Position numbers and translations under genes: made by a program
Shown here: positions 11,178 to 23,600 of the stretch, piece after piece
How the letters are laid out: each line of letters opens with the position of its first letter
How positions within the stretch are numbered: the first letter of the stretch is position 1
Notes under the pieces: generated by a model
What the model was told of the DNA's origin: nothing
Database searches by the model: none
Seen by the model: the letters and a program-made list of their open reading frames with translations, nothing else
Source: Manihot esculenta
Taxonomy: Eukaryota > Streptophyta > Magnoliopsida > Malpighiales > Euphorbiaceae
Reading direction: 5' to 3'
Assembly: GCF_001659605.2 (NCBI RefSeq)
Contig: NC_035166.2
Coordinates: 18,617,279-18,681,278 of the forward strand
Length of the DNA: 64,000 nt

Positions 11178-12026
11178 GCATATATCTCTGAATTTTTATT
11201 TTAAGTCCATTTTAGCTTTGATTTTTTTTAATTTGCACACATTTTTCATTTTTGTTATTTTTGCTTTCAATGCACACACATATAGCCATAGTTTTTTTCT
11301 TTTTTCTGTTTTGATATGCTTTACTCAAACACATATGCTATGTTGGATGAACTTTCTTTCCATGACTCCATTAATGTGATGACTCTTTAAATTAATTTGA
11401 ATCAATTGCAATGAGTTGTATTCATTGTTGGGAATTTCCTTTTGAATTGAATCTTTGAGTTTGCCATGGTGAAAAATATATATTACTCATTAGAGAGAAT
11501 AAATTGAAAGATGTGTGAATAACTGAACATGGCTTATTTTAGCAATTGGTGTTGATTTGCCCAATTCATTGAGAAAGAAATTCAGCAAAAGCAAGGTCTT
11601 CAAAAGCACAAATGATAAACTATTCCAATGGTCAAAAGACTATGAACAAAGCTAGTAGCCACTTGGACAGGTGACCAACTAAGTAACTGGGGGTGGGTAT
11701 CACAAATATGTACCTTCACGTCAAAAGGTTAGTGACTTTTTCAAGCAAGATTAAAGTGCAAAAAGCTAAATAATGTGCTTCAAGTAAGGGCTAGTCACTC
11801 CGAAAGTTAGGAAAAGTCTTAACTGAACAAGAATATGTGCATGTATAATCTCTCTCTTGAGGAAAATAAATACTAGCCATGGAAGGTAAAGGGAGGCAAG
11901 GAAAGAAGGTGAGTAACCTTGGTGCATACATTCTTCACTGCAATACTTCAAAGTAGGGATCTAGAGTAAGAGCTTAAGTAGAAATAAAGGATCAAGTAGT
12001 AAAGAGAGCTTGTTTGACTAAGTTTA
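11178..12026 (+). other. 3' untranslated region of element B
   Basis: About 850 bases with no coding frame of note. It is homologous to the same region in F2 (32850-33700), G (44050-44700) and J (57550-58490), sharing phrases such as GTGGCTACTAGCTC and GGTGATACCCACCCCC in reverse complement. Athila elements may carry an env-like frame here; I see none. Confidence 0.75.
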
Positions 12027-12066
12027 TTTGCTTGAGGACAAGCAAAAGGCTAGGTGTGGGGGTATT
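12027..12066 (+). other. Hairpin plus polypurine tract (module 2) of element B
   Basis: A perfect 8-bp stem TTTGCTTG / CAAGCAAA with loop AGGA (12027-12046) precedes AGGTGTGGGGGTATT, which abuts the 3' LTR at 12067. The tract should prime plus-strand synthesis. The hairpin is conserved in F2, G and J. Confidence 0.88.
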
Positions 12067-13446
12067 TGATCAGTCCAAATTTAGACCATTTTATCATAAT
12101 ATTATTAATGTTAATTTACACTTTTCTATCTAATTTTATGATTCTGATTTTATTTTGCAGAAAATGGTGTAAAGAGGTAATTTGGAGAAAATGCTCTTAA
12201 AACTACCTCAAATGGAACAAAGGAGAACAAGCATACCAAGTTGCAACTGAAGAGGGGATAAATAAGGAAAGTAATTTAAAATTCAAATTTTAAATCTTCT
12301 AGAGCATTCAAAATTCAAAATTCAGCTTATTCAAGAAGCCAAATCTCAAGGAGATACACATTCAAAATTCAAAATTCAAAAGAAGGCTCCACCTCATCAA
12401 TGCAAACTTGGGCAGCATGTTGGACTTGGGCAGCATACTTGGGCAGCAAGGAAGAGCTAGGGCAGCACATAAACACTATAAAAGATCATCATAAGGAGTC
12501 GTCCAAGAGAACTCGCACCCATCTTCACTCTTGCAAGCCGCCGCACCTCCCTTTGCACTCCAAGGCCATTCGGCCACTTCTTCTCTTCTTCTTTTCTTTC
12601 TTTTTTTGGTTTTGTTTCAGCCATGAGTGGCTGAAACCTTTTTTTCTAGTTGAAGATTAAGTGAAATTTTGGTTGTTTTATGGATTGGGAGATCTGAACA
12701 TATATTGTTTATCTTTTATTTTTCAATATTTATGCAATTTCATGCTTAATTTCATTGTTGCTTTGTGGTTTAGCTCAATAGGGCCAATTGATTCTTGATT
12801 GCAAGGTAATAATTTGTTAGTTTGGATAGTTTTAAGTCCGTAATTGCTTGGATTATTTAAACACAAGTAACTCTTGGTGTAAAAACTAAGGAAATTACAC
12901 GATCTAGCAATATCACCATGCGTTTGGGTAGCTAGAATTAGGTCTCTTTATTTCTTAATGCAATCGACAGTTGTTAGATGTCAAAGGCCTAAGGACGTTC
13001 CTTGGCAACTTGTTGATTAGTGATTAGTTAGAGGACGTTCCCTAATTAATTTATGCGTAAGGAAAGATATGGTGGTGAGAAGCGTCTTCCATCTCCATAA
13101 CTAATTTATTGAATCAAACAAAGGAATCTAAGTATCAATGATCAATCCCAACAACTGAAGTGGATCCAATTCTTCAACTAGAGCCTTTCTCATATTTGAA
13201 TTCTTTTACTTTAATTATTCGCTTTACTTTATTGCTTTCATTATAAGTTTAATTGAATCAATCTCAAAACCCCTCCTTTTTATTTTGCTTTCAGTTTATT
13301 TATTTTCAGTTTATTTTCTTGGTCTTGTTAATAAAAATAAGTAAATATCAATTCCCTGTAGATTCGATCATTTTGCCACTATCTACAGTTGTAAAATTGT
13401 TGATAACTAAAAAGGTTATTTTTGACCGGTTTCGACAACCGCACCA
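12067..13446 (+). repeat. 3' LTR of element B (about 1380 bp)
   Basis: Starts TGATCAGTCC after the polypurine tract; the end is set near CACCA by alignment to the 5' LTR. It contains a TATA box TATAAAAG (12477-12484), a perfect 10-bp hairpin with loop TGAG (12614-12637), and the same three dyads as the 5' copy (for example near 12993 and 13032). Confidence 0.88.
12614..12637 (+). other. Conserved hairpin in LTR B
   Basis: Arms GTTTCAGCCA and TGGCTGAAAC around TGAG, about 130 bases after the TATA box, so it should lie in the transcript leader. The same hairpin is in D (17444-17467, one mismatch) and J (56059-56082 and 63532-63555, perfect). Confidence 0.75.
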
Positions 13447-14175
13447 ATAAGTGTTTATACTGGTGTTAGACTGGCATTTTGGGCTAGCTATATTTTTTTA
13501 TTAATTAATTAATTAAAAATAATTATAATAATACATTTACAATGCCAACTAAATAATTAAATTAACGCAAAAATTTTTAAATTTAAAAATTTAAAAATTA
13601 ATTAAAATTACAACATTGAACTAATTAAAGTAAAATTAAAAAATTAAAATTAAAATTAAAATATACATAAACATTAACTTTTTGGATCAATTATTCTTTA
13701 AATTTTAATTTTTAAAATAGATAATAATTATACTTTTTAAATTAAATTAAATTAATTTAGAAAATCTTAAAAGATATATAAAAATATAATAAAATTAAAT
13801 TTTTTACATAAGGATATATATTAGATTATAATTTTATTATTTTTAATTAATTTTAGAATTTATTAAAAAAATTTAAAGATCTAAATTAATTTAAATACCA
13901 CTAAATTAATTTTAAAATAAGAATTATTACAATAATATGTTTAAATATTAAATAAATATTAAAAAGATTAATAAAATAATAAATTCATATTTTTAAACTA
14001 GAAATTAAAATAAAAATTTTAATTTAATTAATAAATATTAAAAATATTAATGAAATAAAAAATTAAAATAAGAAGTACATAAAATTACTAATTTTTTTTA
14101 GTAAATTAATAATTTAAAAATAATTTACTTATATATCTCTAAACCTTTTAATTTTTATAATTTATATATACTATA
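13447..14175. other. AT-rich intergenic block between elements B and C
   Basis: About 730 bases of very AT-rich DNA with runs of TTAATTAATTAA and AATTTAAAAATTT. I see no frame, repeat ends or similarity to the other elements. It may be the only stretch in the window that is not obviously retrotransposon. Confidence 0.6.
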
Positions 14176-14618
14176 TGATGACCGCTGGATTCCTCCATCC
14201 CGGTTTAGGGTCGGGCCTATGGCGACAGCCCATTACCTGAAGGCCTTTAAATCTCTCGTGTAAACCGGCCCAGCCTTTTCAGCCCAACAACCAGATCTCC
14301 TTTAGGCTCAGTGTCGCTCTCCTCTTCCTGCCCAGCCTGGAGGAAGGGAGGTGACCAGCCCGTCAGCCGGGTGGGTCCGCCCGCATGCATGCCAGGGAGA
14401 ATTAAATGGCCGTTACGCATGCAACAGATCTTTGATATTCTCGTACGACCATATCAGTATGGCAGAGACAGGTGGCCCAATGGAAACAGGGCCGTCACAC
14501 GTCACTGATAGAGGAAGGAAAAGAATAAAGGGAAGGGGTCACTCCCCTTTTAGAAAAAACTTTTTCTAAGTTCACAAAAACCCTTGTAAAACCCTACTTT
14601 CTGGATCTCAGATCATCA
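14176..14618 (+). repeat. 5' LTR of element C (443 bp)
   Basis: Begins TGATGA and ends TCATCA, a perfect six-base terminal inverted repeat, directly before the primer site. GC content rises sharply against the AT-rich DNA to the left. The 3' LTR is not in the window, so the boundary cannot be confirmed by a second copy. Confidence 0.75.
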
Positions 14619-14637
14619 ATTGACGCCGTCTGTGGGA
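14619..14637 (+). other. Primer binding site of element C
   Basis: ATTGACGCCGTCTGTGGGA directly follows the LTR. It is one base away from the TTGGCGCCGTCTGTGGGA form common in Tat-type plant elements. Confidence 0.75.
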
Positions 14638-14697
14638 AATGAAGGAGATCTTTTCATCGCCGGAGTTCCACTCTTGCAAAACCCACTGAGATCCACA

Positions 14698-16491
14698 ATG
14701 GCCAACCATAACGAAAACAACCTTGTCAACACCCCTAATGACCTGAGCTCTGCTCAAGAGGGACAACAGTTCTCTTTTTCCAGTCCCACAATCCCAAACA
14801 ACCAAACACCAATCCCTTTCAACCCCTCGCCAAGCTTGGCAGGGAATGTGCCTGGAGCTGCTCTATCCAACCAGGACCTTCAAACCATGGCCCTCCAACT
14901 ACAAAATACCGCTCACTGGTTAGGACAGATGATGCAACAGAGGGGCCTTAACACCCCGGTGAATGTGTTGGCAGTGGTAGAAGAATCCAGAACCAATGAA
15001 CCTCAGCAACCTACCTTCAACCATCCTCAAACCAATAGGAGAGAAACGGGAGAAAGAGGAAGGAGAACTGGGGGAGAAGCAGAACCGGAGGCTAGGATTC
15101 ATGGAAGAAGAGTGAGGGAGTTGATAGAAAATGACGAGGCCGACAGTTATTTAATCGGAACAACCAAGAGGACGGGAAGTGAAGCGTGGGAGGAGGAATG
15201 TCGCCTAGAGAAGAGGCCCAGACAGGAGGAAGAGAGTGTAGATCGAAAGTTGCAGAAACTGAGAGAGCAACTTTTGGCCGAGTTGGGAACGAAAGATCAA
15301 AATCAAGCTCTCCTGCCCACCTCTTCACCCTTCTCGAAGTGGGTGCAGCAGGAGACCATCCCCAAGAAGTTTATAATGCCTCCTATGGCAGCATACGACG
15401 AAGCTGGCAACCCGAGAGAGCACGTCCTCAACTACAAGACTTTCATGGAGTTGCAGACTCTGTCGGATGCCTTGATGTGCAAGGTATTCCCTACAACGCT
15501 GACAGGGCCAGCATGGGCGTGGTTTAACAGCCTAGAGGCAGGGAGCATCAGGAGTTTCGGGGATCTGGCTAATGCCTTCATCAGCCGGTTCATAGCCGGA
15601 GTGCCAGCAGAAAGGAAGACTAGTTACCTGGAGACAGTCAGGCAGAGAAAGGATGAATCGCTGAGGGAGTATATAGCCCATTTCAACATGGAGGCCTTAC
15701 AGATCCCCAAGCTGGATGAGAGTCGGGTGGTAGAGGCCATGCAGAAAGGGACGACCTCGCCCGAGTTCTTTGGCTCGTTAAGCAGGAAACCCCCCACCTC
15801 ACTAGCCGAGCTAATGAAGAGAGCGGAAAAATACATAAGGCAGGATGATGCCTTGATGATGAGCAGATTCGCCAAGGGGGTGGAAGACGGAGGAAAAACC
15901 CTCGAAGAAAAGAGGCCGGAAAGACATGAGAAGAAGTAGGGCAAGAAACCTGAGCCTTACCGGCAGCCCTGGGACCGGAGAGACCAAAGGCCTTTCCCTT
16001 TTTGGATTCCAGAGCAAAGGCCATTTCCCCCGCATATTCCGGAGAACCTGACCCCACTCAACGCCTCCAGAGCCGAGGTGCTCATGGCAGTACAAGATAA
16101 GGAGTTCCTCCAGTGGCCCCGGCCTATGAGAGCAGAAGCAAACCAGCGAGATCCTGACAAATACTGTCAGTATCATCGCACACACGACCATGACACCAAC
16201 AACTGCTATCAGCTGATCACCGAGATCGAGAGGCTGATCAAAAGGGGTCACCTGCGAAACTTCGTGAAAAAGCCAGAGGGAGAAAGGCCTCGGCCGAATC
16301 CTACAGCACAGGCACCCAGGAGGACGGGAGCGGGACCGGTAAATGATGGCTCCAGTGGGACCATTAATATGATTGTAGGAGGAACCGGAGGTCGGATGAG
16401 CCGGAGAGGAAGGAAGAGAGGCTGAGATGGGGAAGGCAGCAGCACCGAAGTCATGCAGGTAGTCGAGCACTCTCCAATGATTATCACCTTC
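14698..16491 (+). pseudogene. gag of element C with two stop codons
   Basis: The frame is open from 14620, but the ATG at 14698 (MANHNENNLVN) is the first outside the primer site. A glutamine- and asparagine-rich N-terminus of about 200 residues is followed by the capsid domain (15340-15850, with WAWFNSLEAGSI and SFGDLANAFISRFIAG). A zinc-binding segment YCQYHRTHDHDTNNC lies near 16165. TAG at 15937-15939 and TGA at 16423-16425 break the frame. It continues in frame into the protease after the insertion of D. The segment was a nucleocapsid precursor and is now non-functional. Confidence 0.85.
16487..16491. repeat. Target site duplication CCTTC, left copy (element D)
   Basis: CCTTC lies directly before D's TGATAGAGC; the matching copy is 28207-28211, directly after D's CTGTCA. 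Reading through one copy restores the frame of C's polyprotein. Confidence 0.93.
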
Positions 16492-16661
16492 TGATAGAGC
16501 ATAATTTAGTCCATATTTTCATGATCTTATTGATGTTTATTTGCACCTATTCTACCTAATTTTGTGGTTTTAATCATATTTTGCAAGTATTAGGTGTGAA
16601 GAAACAATTTGGAGAAAATGCTCTTAAAAATGCCAAAAGAAGCCAAAATTAGAGAAATAAC

Positions 16662-16880
16662 TTTCGGAGGCAACTTTCGGAAGCCAAAAGTGGACCACCT
16701 TCGGCAGCAACATTCGGCGGCCGAAAGAGGACTCCAGAAATGAAAGTGGACCACCTTCGGCGGCCGAACCATGCAGACAGAGACGAAAGTCCACTACCTT
16801 CGGCCGCCGAATCTTTATGTTAGGCCGCCGAACCTCCTAAATTCCAGCCTCCGAAACTCAACTTAGGCAGCCGAAAATGC
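16662..16880 (+). repeat. Palindrome cluster in solo LTR D
   Basis: Contains exact TTCGGCGGCCGAA at 16713-16725 and 16756-16768 and several near copies. It is unexpected here, because this LTR is otherwise unrelated to the Tekay-like LTRs that carry the same motif. Confidence 0.88.
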
Positions 16881-18226
16881 GCTCTATTGCACTCCTTCCT
16901 TGTTCAAGAAGCCATATCCCAAGTTGCCATATTTGAGGAGCCAAATAAGGGAAATATCTTGAGATCCAAATCTTCAATATTCACATTCAATTATTGGATT
17001 TCAAGATCCCCCTTATTAAGGAAAGAAAATCCAAAGATCACATGCTTCCTACTTAGTGCCATGCACATTCAAAATTCAAAAGGAGTCTCCTCCTTCCTTA
17101 TTAGTGCATGGGCAGCCTCTTAACTATTTGGGCAACATCTTTGAGACCTTGGGCAGCAAGTAAAAAGACCAAAGTGCCCCCACTTGCCTTCAATCACATG
17201 CAACTCGTTTTTGCCTTCATACATGCACAAACAAGGCACATGCAACACCAAGGACACTTTGGACAGCCTCTAAAAGCCTCCTGGACTTCCATGAAACCCT
17301 AGGCAGCCTCTCAAGACATATTTAAAGGCTTCAAGAAAACAAGAAGACAAGCTTTTCATCTCCCAAAAATCGGCAAGGCCCCCAAGTCTCTCTCTCCACC
17401 TTAGTTCTTCATCTTTTGCTTTCTTTTCTTTTATTTTCTGTTTGGTTCAGCCATGAGTGGCTGAAACCCTCTTTCTAGTTGAAGTTTGGTTGAAACTAAG
17501 GTTGTTTAAAAGGTTGTGAGATCTGAACAGAAACTTTTATCTTTGATTTTATTCAATATTCATGGAATTGTGCTTTGATTCTAAGATTGCTTTGTTGTTT
17601 TGATCAAATTGGCCACTTGACTCTTAATTGCAAAGTTAATTGATTGTTGGATTAGGATATTTGTTAGTCCGTAATTGCTGGAAATATTCTGTCCATAGAA
17701 CACTTGGTGTAAAAATCCAAGAAATTGTATGATCTAGCAACATCTCATGCGTTTGAGTAGCTAGGGTTTGGATCTTTCTTTTTCTTCATGCAATTGGCAA
17801 TTGTTTTGATGCCTATGGCCCAAGGACGTTCCTTGGCAATTTGTTGATTAGTAATTGGTTAGAGGACGTTCCCTAATCAGTTTGTTCATAAGGAAAGACA
17901 TGGTGGTGAGAAGCGTCTTCCACCCCCATAACCAACCTATTGATTTAATCAAGATAACCATGTTTCAATGATCAACCCAAACAACCAAAGTGGATCCATA
18001 TCTTCAACTAGACTTTTCTCTTATTGATTTCTCTCCTATTTTAGATTACTTGCTGTTTTATTTACTTTCAATAGTTGTTAATCAAATCATCTCAAAACCC
18101 CCCTTTTTACTTTCCTTGCACTTTACTTTTGTTCTGTTTGCAATCACTTGCTTTCTATTGTGTTTTCAATTTGCTTTATTGGTCTTGATTGAGATAAATA
18201 AATAGGTAATCAATTCTCTGTGGATA

Positions 18227-18231
18227 CGATC
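18227..18231. repeat. Target site duplication CGATC, left copy (element E)
   Basis: CGATC precedes E's TGTAACGCC and recurs at 28123-28127 after E's TATTACA. The two flanks join into a normal Athila-type LTR sequence. Confidence 0.94.
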
Positions 18232-18864
18232 TGTAACGCCCCGGAAATCCGGACCGCTACCGGCGCTAGGATTCAGGTCGGCTTAAGGCCGCCGGAACCC
18301 GTAGCAAGCCTACATACATCCTGTTTACCTGTTTAATCCCATACATGATCAACAAGCATACATAAGAATTAAAAACTTTTCTTTTTCTTCATTCACCAAA
18401 CTCAACCTGTGCATGCACTATATTCATCATATACATAAACATTAATCCCTCTGTGGGATCTCATCAAAGCCTCAAGGGCTATACATCATATGGTGAGTTG
18501 GTTTACATCAATATCAAAACACAAGATCATGTACATACCAAGGGATTAACAAATACTATGGTCAAGCACAACTCTATCCTCAATAACATAGTTACATAAA
18601 CATAACTGTTTCAAACTTTACATTACTTTCTTATCATTTGTCATGTCCACATACTCTAGCTATTACATACATATGACTTTTCTCTTCTTTTCTTCTCTAT
18701 CACTCCCGTACCTGCAAACCTGGGGGTTAGGGGAGAGGGGTGAGCTAAAAGCCCAGTGAGCAGAAACTAAAAACATTATATTAAATTTCATGCTTTCATG
18801 GAATGCATCATATCACAAACAATTCACATCAAGGGTGAACCTGTCACCAATTAGTCCCAACATA

Positions 18865-19094
18865 GTCTCGTGCCAGGCCGTAGCATGGGGTCCTGGTCTT
18901 CCTGTCATAACATACATAAAGTCTCGTGCCAGGCCGTAGCATGGGGTCCTGGTCTTCCTGTCATAACATATATAAAGCCTCGTGCCAGGCCGTAGCATGG
19001 GGTCCTGGTCTTCCTGTCATAACATATATAAAGTCTCGTGCCAGGCCGTAGCATGGGGTCCTGGTCTTCCTGTCATAACATATATAAAGTCTCG
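18865..19094 (-). repeat. 56-bp tandem repeat in 3' LTR of E, four copies plus partial
   Basis: Units begin at 18865, 18921, 18977 and 19033, with a partial unit at 19089. The other LTR has units at 26516, 26572 and 26628 and a partial at 26684, one unit fewer. This single unit accounts for the whole length difference between the LTRs. Confidence 0.95.
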
Positions 19095-19452
19095 TGGACT
19101 AATTGGATCATACAGCATTCACCCACAACCACAAAATAAAATGCAATGCGACATATTCGTGAACTAATGCAATCAGCCTATTACATGTCATCATGATGCA
19201 TGAAACATGCTCAAAACATTTAATTGCTTGATTTAAAACATTAAGCTTGTTTCCACTCACCTCTGGCTAGCTCCGACCAGACACTGAAGCAGCTCACTCA
19301 CTGCTGGGGTCCTCGGTTCCTCGGGTCCGAACCTACACAGGTGGACTCCAATGAGGGACCAAACATATATAAACACAACTCTAATATATCCCCCAAAAAC
19401 CCCCTAAAACATCATGAAAACATCACAGAAAATATGCATGAAACGGCTGAAC

Positions 19453-19650
19453 AGGGCACCTTCGGCGGCACCTTCGGCGGCCGAAAGTCCTGGACAGAGA
19501 CGAAACTCAGCTAGGTTCGGCGGCACCTTCGGCGGCCGAAAGTGCCAGACAGAGACGAAAGTCTCTTTTCGGGGGCACCTTCGGCAGCCGAAAGCTGCCT
19601 TCACAAGAGGGGTTCGGCGGCCGAAACTCCCTTCGGCTGCCGAACCTGGT
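19453..19650 (-). repeat. Palindrome cluster in 3' LTR of E
   Basis: Includes exact TTCGGCGGCCGAA at 19473-19485 and several near forms. The copy in the 5' LTR is at 27048-27245 and differs by one or two bases. Confidence 0.9.
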
Positions 19651-20527
19651 TCCTGCCAAACGGCAGAAACTTGGTTCAAATGAACCTCCTACCTCCCAAA
19701 ACCATAGATCATGCATATTTCTCAACCAAAACACACATACAAGTTCCTAGGGGTCTCAAACATGCATATACCCCATCTACAACACTTCATTCACACACAA
19801 TCAAGCTACATTGCTCAAACATCATCAAAACCCATAAACTCAACATATGTCCTAACATGCATTTCTACCCATAGATCTTACTTAAAACTTGTTTAAAACA
19901 TAAAAAGGGTTCAAGATCGACCCTTACCTCTTGAAGAAACGAGAGGAAAGCGATCCTAGCTTGGAGATGGAGAGATTAAGCTCTTTGAACCTCCAAGCAC
20001 TCAAAACTTGCTCAAAGCTCACAAATCTTCAAAACAAAGTTATAAACTTGTTAAAACCATGAAAGATCTAGAGGAAACACTCAAGATCGAGGGAGGAACG
20101 GTGGAGACTCACCTTGGCCGACAATGGGAGAGAAAAAGCTCGCCCGTGCGGACCAAGGGGACCCTTTTATAGTGGCTGGCCAGGCCATGTTCGGGGGCCA
20201 AATGTGCCTCCGCATCCATGCAATGTTCGGCGGCCGAACATAAGGTTCGGCGGCCGAACCTGCACTTCCCTCACTTAGACTTTCGGGGGCCTAACGTGCC
20301 TCCCAAAGTCCATGCATGTTCGGCGGCCGAAAGTGAGTTTCGGCGGCCGAACCTGGGTTTTTCCTTAAAGAATTTTCATGCAAAAACTTATTTAAAATCA
20401 TACTTAAAACATTAAAATACATGAAAACATTTTATAAAAACATGCTTTTACCCTTCTAGAGGTTTCCGACACCCAAATTCCACCGGACGGTAGGAATTCC
20501 GATACCGGAGTCTAGCCGGGTATTACA

Positions 20528-20540
20528 TTCTCCCCCCCTT
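20528..20540 (-). other. Polypurine tract of element E
   Basis: TTCTCCCCCCCTT on the plus strand, which is AAGGGGGGGAGAA in the element sense, directly beside the 3' LTR. The 20541-20638 stretch between it and the gag-pol stop is untranslated. Confidence 0.94.
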
Positions 20541-20638
20541 AAGAACATTCGTCCCCGAATGTTCCTCAACTAGTACATGCATAGCGAGACAAACATAACA
20601 TACACACATATAGCACATGGAACACATCTCAACTAACC

Positions 20639-23600
20639 TTAGAAGAGGTGGGGGTACTGCTGGAGCATGGACTCCCGGGTCTCCCAAGTGCATTCTTCCA
20701 AATTGTGGTGGTTCCAAAGGACTTTCACCATCGGGATTTCCTTGTTCCTCAACTTTCTGATCTGAGTGTCAAGAATCCGCACTGGCTGTTCAACATAAGT
20801 GAGATCCTCTTGGATCTCCACATCAGGCTCGCTAAGAACCTTGCCCGGATCTGACACGAACTTCCTCAACATGGAAACATGGAAAACCGGATGGATTCTC
20901 TCCATAGAAGCAGGCAAGTCCAGCTTGTACGATACATTCCCAATCCTTTGCAGGACTTCAAAGGGTCCAATGTACCGCGGAGCTAGCTTACCCTTCTTAC
21001 CAAATCGAACCACCCCTTTCATCGGAGACACCTTGAGCAATACTAGATCCCCCTCCTGAAACTCTACCTGTTTCCTGCGGATGTCTGCATAACTTTTCTG
21101 CCTGCTGGTGGCAGTCTTTATCCTTTCTCTGATCATGGGCACCACCCTGCTGGTGATCTCTACAAGCTCAGGCCCTGCTAAGGACCTCTCTCCTACCTCT
21201 TCCCAACAAACGGGTGACCTGCACTTCCTCCCATATAAAGCTTCATATGGAGCCATCCCTATGCTAGCATGATAGCTGTTATTGTAGGCAAACTCCACCA
21301 AAGGTAGATGTTGCTTCCAAGAACCGCCAAAATCTAGCACACACATTCTGAGCATATCTTCTATGGTCTGGATGGTCCTCTCTGACTGTCCATCAGTCTG
21401 GGGGTGGAAGGCAGTACTGAAATCTAACCTGGTACCCATAGCACTCTGCAGACTCCGACAAAACCTGGAGGTGAACTGGGGCCCTCTATCTGACACTATA
21501 GATACCGGGACCCCATGTAGTCTGACGACTTCATCCACATAAACCTGCGCTAACTTATCCACAGAGTAGTTGCTCCTAACTGGAATGAAGTGAGCAGATT
21601 TGGTGAGTCTGTCCACAATCACCCATATGGAGTCTAGTCTGTTGGATGTTGCCGGTAACCCCACTACAAAGTCCATAGCTATGTTCTCCCATTTCCATTC
21701 TGGAATAGGTAGCGGGTTAAGCATTCCAGCCGGCTTCTGATGTTCCAGCTTCACCCTCTGACATATTTCGCAGGCTGACACGAATTGTGCCACTTCCCTC
21801 TTCATAGCTGGCCACCAATACACCCTCTTCAGATCTTGATACATCTTGGTGGCTCCAGGGTGAATGCTGTATCTTGCATTATGAGCCTCTCTCATAATGT
21901 CTCCTTTAAGCCCGATGTCATCTGGTACACATAGTCTATTCCCATAGCGGAGGATCCCCTTACTGTCGAATCTGAACTCACTATCTTTGCCTGACTGAAC
22001 AGTCCTGGCAATCTTCACTAACTCTGGGTCCTCGTGCTGTTTCTGAGCCACCTGCTCCAGAAACACGGGTGTTACTTTCATCTGTGCAATCAAAGCACCT
22101 GTACCAGACAACTCCATCTGTAGACTCTCCTCAATGAGCTTATAAAATTCCTTCACCACCGGTCTCCTCTCTGCCGTGATGTGGGATAGACTGCCAAGTG
22201 ATTTCCGGCTTAAGGCATCAGCTACTACATTAGCCTTACCCGGATGGTACTGTATCTTACAATCATAGTCACTGAGCAGTTCTACCCATCTCCTCTGCCT
22301 CAAGTTCAAATCTCTCTGACTCAAGATGTGCTGCAGGCTCTTATGATCTGTGAAGATCTCACATTTTACCCCATAGAGGTAATGCCTCCACATCTTGAGG
22401 GCAAAGATAACCGCTGCCATCTCCAGATCGTGTGTGGGGTAATTCATCTCATGCCTCTTTAGCTGTCTTGAAGCATAAGCGATCACCCTACCATTCTGCA
22501 TCAACACACAACCCAAGCCTACTCTGGATGCATCACAGAATACTGTGAAGTCCTCATTGCTGGTTGGCAGAGCTAACACTGGTGCTGAAGTCAACCTCTT
22601 CTTGAGCTCCTCAAAGCTTTCTTCACATCGATCGGTCCACTCGAACCTCTGATTCTTTCTGGTCAATCTGGTTAAAGGAGCTGCAATTTTGGAGAAGTCC
22701 TGTACGAACCTCCTGTAATAACCAGCCAAACCCAAGAAACTTCTGATCTCTGTCACTGAGGTGGGTCTGGGCCAGTTAGTCACAGCCTCTACTTTCTTGG
22801 GGTCTACCTCTATTCCATTCTCTGACACTATATGCCCCAAGAATGATATGCTCCTTAACCAGAACTCACACTTGGAGAACTTGGCATACAAGCCATGTTC
22901 CCTCAAGGTCTGCAAAACTATCCTCAGATGATGGGCATGCTCCTCTGCATTCCTGGAATACACTAGAATATCATCTATGAAGACAATAACGAAGTGATCC
23001 AGGTATGGTCTGAATATTCTGTTCATGAGGTCCATGAATGCTGCAGGGGCGTTGGTTAACCCAAACGGCATTACAAGGAACTCATAGTGCCCATATCTGG
23101 TCCTGAAGGCCGTCTTTGGCACGTCCTCCTCTCTGATTCTCAACTGATGGTACCCGGATCTCAGATCTATTTTGGAGAAACAACCCGCTCCTGCTAGCTG
23201 GTCGAATAGATCGTCGATCCTTGGCAATGGGTACTTATTCTTGATGGTGACTTTGTTCAACTGCCTGTAGTCGATACAAAGCCTGAGGGATCCATCCTTT
23301 TTCTTCACAAAGAGTACCGGAGCACCCCAAGGTGAGGTACTCGGTCGGATGAAACCCTTGTCTACCAGTTCCTGCAACTGTTCTTTTAACTCTTTCATCT
23401 CGGCTGGTGCCATCCTGTAGGGAGGGATAGAGATAGGCCTAGTTCCAGGCATCAGCTCTATTTCAAACTCTATCTCCCTTGCAGGTGGTAGTCCTGGAAG
23501 CTCGTCTGGGAAAACATCTAAGAACTCACTCACCACAGGCACTGAGGCGGGCTCTCTAACATGACTATCCAACTCCCTCACATGAGCTAGAAACCCCTGA

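Larger units (their letters stand above)
8298..13446 (+). mobile_element. Element B: Athila-like Ty3/Gypsy element with most of pol deleted
   Basis: The order is 5' LTR remnant, tRNA-Asp primer site, decayed gag, remnants of the protein-coding 3' end, long 3' untranslated region, polypurine tract, 3' LTR. The 5' LTR begins at the A insertion point and aligns to 12829-13446 with equal length (618 bp) but many substitutions, so B is older than A. Protease core, reverse transcriptase, RNase H and the integrase core are all absent. The left end lies beyond the window, so the target duplication cannot be checked. Confidence 0.88.
18232..20527 (-). repeat. 3' LTR of element E (2296 bp)
   Basis: On the plus strand it starts TGTAACGCCCC and ends GGGTATTACA, next to the polypurine tract. 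It carries palindrome clusters at about 19453-19650 and 20180-20360, and four full 56-bp repeats. The complement of TATAAAAG lies at 20164-20171. Confidence 0.95.

Noticed and set aside
13447..14175. Matrix attachment region or replication origin in the AT-rich block
   Set aside because: AT content alone is not evidence; I saw no defined motif set or symmetrical structure to support either call.
18813..19167. Small frames with repeated segments on both strands (also 26464-26762)
   Set aside because: They are translations of the 56-bp tandem repeat in the LTRs of E; the repeat length, not selection, keeps them open.
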